Part shown: piece after piece, positions 7,139-10,790 of the stretch
How the letters are laid out: every line of letters starts with the position of its first letter
How positions within the stretch are numbered: the stretch's first letter is position 1
Origin: Bacteroidales bacterium UBA4912
Lineage (GTDB): Bacteria > Bacteroidota > Bacteroidia > Bacteroidales > Dysgonomonadaceae
Direction of reading: 5' to 3'
DNA: 10,790 nt
Assembly (NCBI GenBank): GCA_002398875.1
Contig: DHCC01000040.1
Span: forward strand, 1 to 10,790
Position numbers and translations under genes: made by a program
The notes under the pieces: generated by a model
What the model was told of the DNA's origin: nothing
The model's database searches: none
What the model saw: only the letters and a program-made list of their open reading frames with translations

Positions 7139-8452
7139 ATGAAAGAGTATTTCCCAGGTATAGGAAAAATTAAATTCGAGGGTAAAGAGAGCACCAATCC
7201 ATTAGCATTTCGCTATTACGATCCGGAAAAAATGGTTTACGGTCGTAAGATGAAAGATTGGTTTAAATTTGCTATGGCCTATTGGCATACCCTATGTGCA
7301 GAATCCAGCGATCCTTTTGGTGAAGAAACCAAAGACTTTGAATGGAACAATGGAAGTGAAGTAATTGAAAGAGCCAAAAAGAAAGTCGATGCCGGCTTTG
7401 AATTTATGCAAAAAATTGGCATCGAGTATTTCTGTTTTCACGATGTGGATCTAGTAGATTCCGGAGATTCGTTAGAAGAGTATGAAGCTAATCTAAAGAC
7501 AATTGTTGCCTACATTAAAGGAAAAATGGCTGACACCGGAATTAAACTACTTTGGGGTACAGCTAATGTATTTGGACACAAGCGTTATATGAATGGTGCT
7601 GCCACAAATCCAAATTTTGATAGTGTTGCATTTGCAGGTACTCAAATAAAAAATGCTCTTGATGCTACTATCGAATTAGGAGGTGAGAATTATGTATTCT
7701 GGGGAGGCAGAGAAGGTTATATGACTCTTCTTAATACAGACATGAAACGTGAGAAAGAACATTTAGCCATGATGCTGGGCAAAGCTCGTGATTATGCAAG
7801 ATCAAAAGGATTTAAAGGTACATTTTTTATTGAACCTAAACCCATGGAGCCTACTAAGCATCAGTATGACTATGATGCTGAAACGGTTATAGGATTTCTG
7901 CGTGCTCACAACCTAGATAAAGATTTCAAACTCAATGTAGAAGTGAATCATGCAACTCTTGCCGGACACACATTCGAACACGATTTGCAGTGTGCAGTTG
8001 ACGCAGGAATGCTGGGTTCAATAGATGCCAACAGAGGTGATTATCAAAACGGATGGGATACAGACCAATTTCCTATTGATGTATATGAACTGACACAAGC
8101 AATGCTTGTTATTCTTGAAGGTGGAGGTTTGCAAGGTGGTGGAACTAATTTTGATGCCAAAACACGCAGAAACTCTACTGATATGGAAGATATCTTTATT
8201 GCACATATCTCAGGCATGGATGCATTTGCACGCTCTCTTGAAGCTGCTGCAGCTATTTTAGAGAAATCTCCTTACAAGAAAATGAGAAGAGAGAGATATG
8301 CATCTTTTGACAGCGGTAAAGGTAAAGAGTTTGAAGAAGGCAAACTTTCTTTAGAAGATCTTCGAGATTATGCACACTCTTTAAATAAAGAACCCGATCA
8401 AATTAGTGGAAAACAGGAATTATACGAAGCTATAATTAACATGTACATTTAA
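7139..8452 (+). CDS. xylA: Xylose isomerase (class II type)
   Basis: The 437-residue enzyme interconverts D-xylose and D-xylulose in the cytosol using two divalent metals. The ring-opening histidine is H101 in FCFHDVDL, with D104 beside it. Metal ligands are E232 and K234 (IEPKP), E268 and H271 (VEVNHATLAGH), D296 (SIDANRGD), D307 and D309 (GWDTDQFP), and a further Asp near 339 (NFDAK). W188 lies in FWGGREGY. The length and the N-terminal extension before the barrel (KEYFPGIGKIKFEG) fit the longer class II isomerases found in Bacteroides, the anaerobic-bacterial type. It is the second gene of the xylBA operon and is closed by an intrinsic terminator 13 bases after its stop. Confidence 0.97.
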   Translation: MKEYFPGIGKIKFEGKESTNPLAFRYYDPEKMVYGRKMKDWFKFAMAYWHTLCAESSDPFGEETKDFEWNNGSEVIERAKKKVDAGFEFMQKIGIEYFCFHDVDLVDSGDSLEEYEANLKTIVAYIKGKMADTGIKLLWGTANVFGHKRYMNGAATNPNFDSVAFAGTQIKNALDATIELGGENYVFWGGREGYMTLLNTDMKREKEHLAMMLGKARDYARSKGFKGTFFIEPKPMEPTKHQYDYDAETVIGFLRAHNLDKDFKLNVEVNHATLAGHTFEHDLQCAVDAGMLGSIDANRGDYQNGWDTDQFPIDVYELTQAMLVILEGGGLQGGGTNFDAKTRRNSTDMEDIFIAHISGMDAFARSLEAAAAILEKSPYKKMRRERYASFDSGKGKEFEEGKLSLEDLRDYAHSLNKEPDQISGKQELYEAIINMYI

Positions 8453-8464
8453 TCAGACAACTGA

Positions 8465-8508
8465 AAGATCAACTCTCTTTAAACAGAGGGTTGATCTTCT
8501 TTTTTTTC
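8465..8508 (+). terminator. Intrinsic terminator of the xylBA operon
   Basis: A 14-bp stem pairs AAGATCAACTCTCT (8465-8478) with AGAGGGTTGATCTT (8485-8498) around a 6-base loop, with one T-G wobble. It is followed by a C and then seven or more T residues (8500-8507). The strength and position directly after xylA mark the end of that operon. Confidence 0.92.
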
Positions 8509-8575
8509 TACAAAGGGACCAACTACCTTATCAAACTTTTATTCAAACCTTAGCCTTATAAAAATCTTAATTGTA

Positions 8576-10507
8576 ATGAAACAGGTTTACAATCATTCTC
8601 TGAAAAATATACTCATACTTCTTGCAATTTTAACTGTAAATATTGCTCGTAGTGAAGTAAAACTTCCTCAGCTTCTGTCCGACAACATGATTCTGCAACG
8701 AGACACCAAAATTCATCTTTGGGGATATGCCGATCCTCAAGAAAAGATAACTATTCAGTTTAAAGGAGAAACAAAAAACACCACAGCAGATATTAACGGT
8801 AATTGGTCAGTATTTCTAAATCCTTCCTCTGCAGGTGGACCATATACAATAGTGATAAATGACAAAACTATCAGTAATGTGTTAATAGGTGACGTATGGC
8901 TATGTTCCGGACAATCTAATGTTGATCTCCCAATTTACAGAGTTGAGGATTTGTACAAAAACCTGACAGATACACTACACCGTAGCAAGGTTCGTTTAAT
9001 TAAGATATCAAACGCTACAAATATCCTTAGCCGTGAGGAAGATGTAAAGAACACCTACTGGCGCGAGTTGGCACCGGATAATGTATCTGACTTTTCAGCA
9101 ATTTCATACTTTTTGGCAAACGATCTTTATGAAAAAACAGGAATTCCACAAGGAGTAATAGCTTGCAGTTGGGGAGGAACACCTATACAATCATGGATTG
9201 GCGAGGAGTATATAAAAAAATACCCGCATTACTACAGCGAAATGCTAATGGTTCAAGATGATGAATACACGGCTCAGGTAAACCGTGCCTCTCAGACTGC
9301 CGGTCGAGCTTGGAGTAAAACATTATACAAACTCGATCCCGGAGTACACGAAAAATGGTATTCAGAATTTATCGATGAAAGTGAGTGGAGCAATGTTTAT
9401 CAATTTGATAATAGAAAATGGACACAATCAGAAAAAGGACCATTCAGCGGATCCTACTGGTTCAGACAACATATAAAAATAGATAAAAAGTATGCAGGCA
9501 GCAAAGCAACACTCAGACTAGGATGTCTTGTTGATGCAGACTCTACTTATCTGAATGGTGTACTGGTAGGCACAACCGGATATCAATATCCTCCAAGAAA
9601 ATACAATATTCCTGAAGGACTCCTGAAAGAGGGAAATAATGTAATAACTGTCCGTTTAATCGCAGGAGCTAATGCAGAGTTTGTAAAAGAAAAACCTTAT
9701 AAAATAGTATTTTCGGACAACAGTGAAATTCAACTCTCTGAAGAGTGGAAATTCAGACAAGGGGCTTACATGTCTCCTCAGAACATTCAGGGCATAAATA
9801 TGCAAAACCGGCCAACTGCCTGTTATAATGCTATGTTATACCCGCTTCACCGCTTCCCGGTTTCAGGCGTTTTGTGGTATCAGGGAGAATCAAACACAGG
9901 AAGAGCAAAAGAATATGAATATCTACTGGGTGATCTGATGGATAATTGGAGAAGCATTTGGGATAATGAAACATTGCCATTTTTTATAGTACAACTGCCC
10001 GAATTTATGCCTCCAACCTACACACCGTCGGAAAGTGGATGGGTTACTCTTCGCGAGTCGCAGCGACGTGCGACAATAAATGACGAACATGCCGAGTTAA
10101 TTGTAGGACTAGGATTGGGTGAATGGAATGACATTCATCCTCTTAGAAAAAAAGAACTTGCAGAACGAGTATCACTTGAAATTCGCAATAAGGTATATAA
10201 TCAGGATGTGATAATAACACCCAGGCTTACAGGGGGAACTATAAATGGCAATAAGGTGGTTTTATCATTCTCAGGTGACATTTACGGTAATGAGGATGGA
10301 GAAGTATACGACTTTGAAATTTCTGATGACGGAAAGACTTACAAAAATGCCAGAGCTTTAGTGAAAAATAACTCAATATTTATTTTCAGTGATGAAATAA
10401 ATCGACCGGTAAGTGTTCGCTATGCTTGGCGCAATACCCCGCCTGCTGCAAATCTAAAAAGCAAAAATAAACTACCGCTCCCGACTTTCCAGTGGGATAA
10501 ACCATAA
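8576..10507 (+). CDS. Secreted SGNH / sialate-O-acetylesterase-type carbohydrate deacetylase, possibly acetyl-xylan esterase
   Basis: The 643-residue protein has an N-terminal signal peptide (hydrophobic core LKNILILLAILTVNIARS, cleavage near residue 26) without a lipobox, so it is probably periplasmic. Residues about 28-100 form a small beta-domain (LPQLLSDNMILQRDTKIHLWG). The esterase core then starts at GDVWLCSGQSN with nucleophile S114. It resumes at GVLWYQGESN (431-440) and ends with the Asp/His pair D519-H521 in NDIHPLRK. Between core blocks, about 260-385, is an inserted segment (SYWFRQHIKI ... TYLNGVLVG ... EGNNVITVRL) that reads like a galactose-binding beta-sandwich. The family removes O-acetyl groups from sugars. 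Next to xylan genes, acetylated xylo-oligosaccharides are the likely substrate, but true sialate or rhamnogalacturonan deacetylation is possible. The terminator upstream and the promoter downstream suggest it is transcribed alone, although no clear promoter was found at 8509-8575. Confidence 0.85.
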   Translation: MKQVYNHSLKNILILLAILTVNIARSEVKLPQLLSDNMILQRDTKIHLWGYADPQEKITIQFKGETKNTTADINGNWSVFLNPSSAGGPYTIVINDKTISNVLIGDVWLCSGQSNVDLPIYRVEDLYKNLTDTLHRSKVRLIKISNATNILSREEDVKNTYWRELAPDNVSDFSAISYFLANDLYEKTGIPQGVIACSWGGTPIQSWIGEEYIKKYPHYYSEMLMVQDDEYTAQVNRASQTAGRAWSKTLYKLDPGVHEKWYSEFIDESEWSNVYQFDNRKWTQSEKGPFSGSYWFRQHIKIDKKYAGSKATLRLGCLVDADSTYLNGVLVGTTGYQYPPRKYNIPEGLLKEGNNVITVRLIAGANAEFVKEKPYKIVFSDNSEIQLSEEWKFRQGAYMSPQNIQGINMQNRPTACYNAMLYPLHRFPVSGVLWYQGESNTGRAKEYEYLLGDLMDNWRSIWDNETLPFFIVQLPEFMPPTYTPSESGWVTLRESQRRATINDEHAELIVGLGLGEWNDIHPLRKKELAERVSLEIRNKVYNQDVIITPRLTGGTINGNKVVLSFSGDIYGNEDGEVYDFEISDDGKTYKNARALVKNNSIFIFSDEINRPVSVRYAWRNTPPAANLKSKNKLPLPTFQWDKP

Positions 10508-10582
10508 TAGCACAAATCAAGATTATATCAAAATGTACAGTCAATAAATCATTTATTTAAGAAATAAAAAAATATTTTGCGG

Positions 10583-10590
10583 TAAGTTTG
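10583..10590 (+). promoter_or_regulatory. Candidate promoter -7 element of the rhamnulokinase gene (TAAGTTTG)
   Basis: The octamer fits TAnnTTTG exactly and lies 38 bases before the ATG at 10629, giving a short leader. No TTTG is found at the -33 spacing, which suggests a promoter dependent on an activator, for example an AraC-type rhamnose regulator. A perfect AT-only-armed dyad AATAAAT-C-ATTTATT at 10543-10557 lies upstream and may be a regulator site, or chance. Confidence 0.5.
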
Positions 10591-10628
10591 CAAATCAATT
10601 ATATCTAATTTACACATTTAACCTCATC

Positions 10629-10790
10629 ATGAATAGAGGAAATTTGAATTTTTTAGCCATTGATATTGGAGCAGGAAGTGGCAGAGCAATACTTGGGACA
10701 ATTCAGAACGAAAAGATTGAATTGAAAGAGGTAAACCGTTTTTCTAATCCAATGATTGAAGTAAATGACTTACTTTATTGGGACATTCTG
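10629..10790 (+). CDS. rhaB: Rhamnulokinase (FGGY family), N-terminal 54 codons, cut by window end
   Basis: The reading frame opens at ATG 10629 and runs to the last base of the window. The first residues, LNFLAIDIGAGSGRAILGTI, form the FGGY phosphate loop with D-I-G-A-G-S-G-R. This is the rhamnulokinase variant (GAGSGR) rather than the GSSSVK seen in xylB of this window. The following ELKEVNRFSNPMIEVNDLLYWDIL resembles the F-NP...YWDI stretch of RhaB/RhaK. The enzyme phosphorylates L-rhamnulose in the cytosol. In Bacteroides the gene heads a rhamnose operon (kinase, isomerase, permease, aldehyde reductase), so those genes are expected beyond the window. The call rests on the N-terminus only. 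Confidence 0.8.
   Translation, partial: MNRGNLNFLAIDIGAGSGRAILGTIQNEKIELKEVNRFSNPMIEVNDLLYWDIL

Noticed and set aside
1..10790. CRISPR array, tRNA, rRNA, transposon or defence system
   Set aside because: No regular direct repeats, no tRNA-like cloverleaf, no transposase or recombinase reading frame, and every long gene has an intact metabolic family assignment.

Overview
The window looks like Bacteroidales chromosome of low G+C content: AT-rich intergenic DNA, no Shine-Dalgarno sequences, TAnnTTTG-type promoter elements, and a SusD-family C-terminus at the left edge. Its contents are typical of a xylan utilization locus (PUL) in a gut or biomass-degrading member of Bacteroides, Prevotella, Dysgonomonas or a relative. 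The genus cannot be fixed from the sequence alone. All genes are on the + strand.

Layout: (1) 2-226, the end of a SusD-like glycan-binding lipoprotein, closed by a strong intrinsic terminator (244-275). (2) 276-892, a stretch without a full-length gene. It holds a -7-type promoter element (427-434) and two very short ORFs (495-623 and 682-861). Both begin with signal-peptide-like sequence and look like remnants of secreted proteins, or small unrecognised ones. (3) 893-5468, a likely operon: a GPH-family sugar:cation symporter, a cytoplasmic GH43 xylosidase/arabinofuranosidase, and a secreted GH67 alpha-glucuronidase joined to the GH43 gene by a 4-base ATGA overlap. (4) 5502-8508, a xylose catabolic operon: well-formed Bacteroidetes promoter, xylulokinase (xylB), xylose isomerase (xylA), intrinsic terminator. 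(5) 8576-10507, a secreted SGNH/sialate-O-acetylesterase-type carbohydrate esterase with an inserted beta-sandwich-like segment. (6) 10583-10790, a probable promoter and the first 54 codons of an FGGY kinase that reads as rhamnulokinase, probably the start of a rhamnose catabolic operon.

Together the genes describe breakdown of acetylated (methyl)glucuronoxylan oligosaccharides. SusC/D imports oligomers into the periplasm. The esterase removes acetyl groups and GH67 removes (4-O-methyl)glucuronic acid there. The GPH symporter carries trimmed xylo-oligosaccharides across the inner membrane, and cytosolic GH43 releases xylose. XylA and XylB then convert xylose to xylulose 5-phosphate for the pentose phosphate pathway.

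I see no clearly novel system: every long gene belongs to a known family with intact catalytic residues. The parts most worth a second look are the two secreted mini-ORFs between susD and the transporter, the domain layout and true substrate of the esterase, and candidate operators near the promoters.
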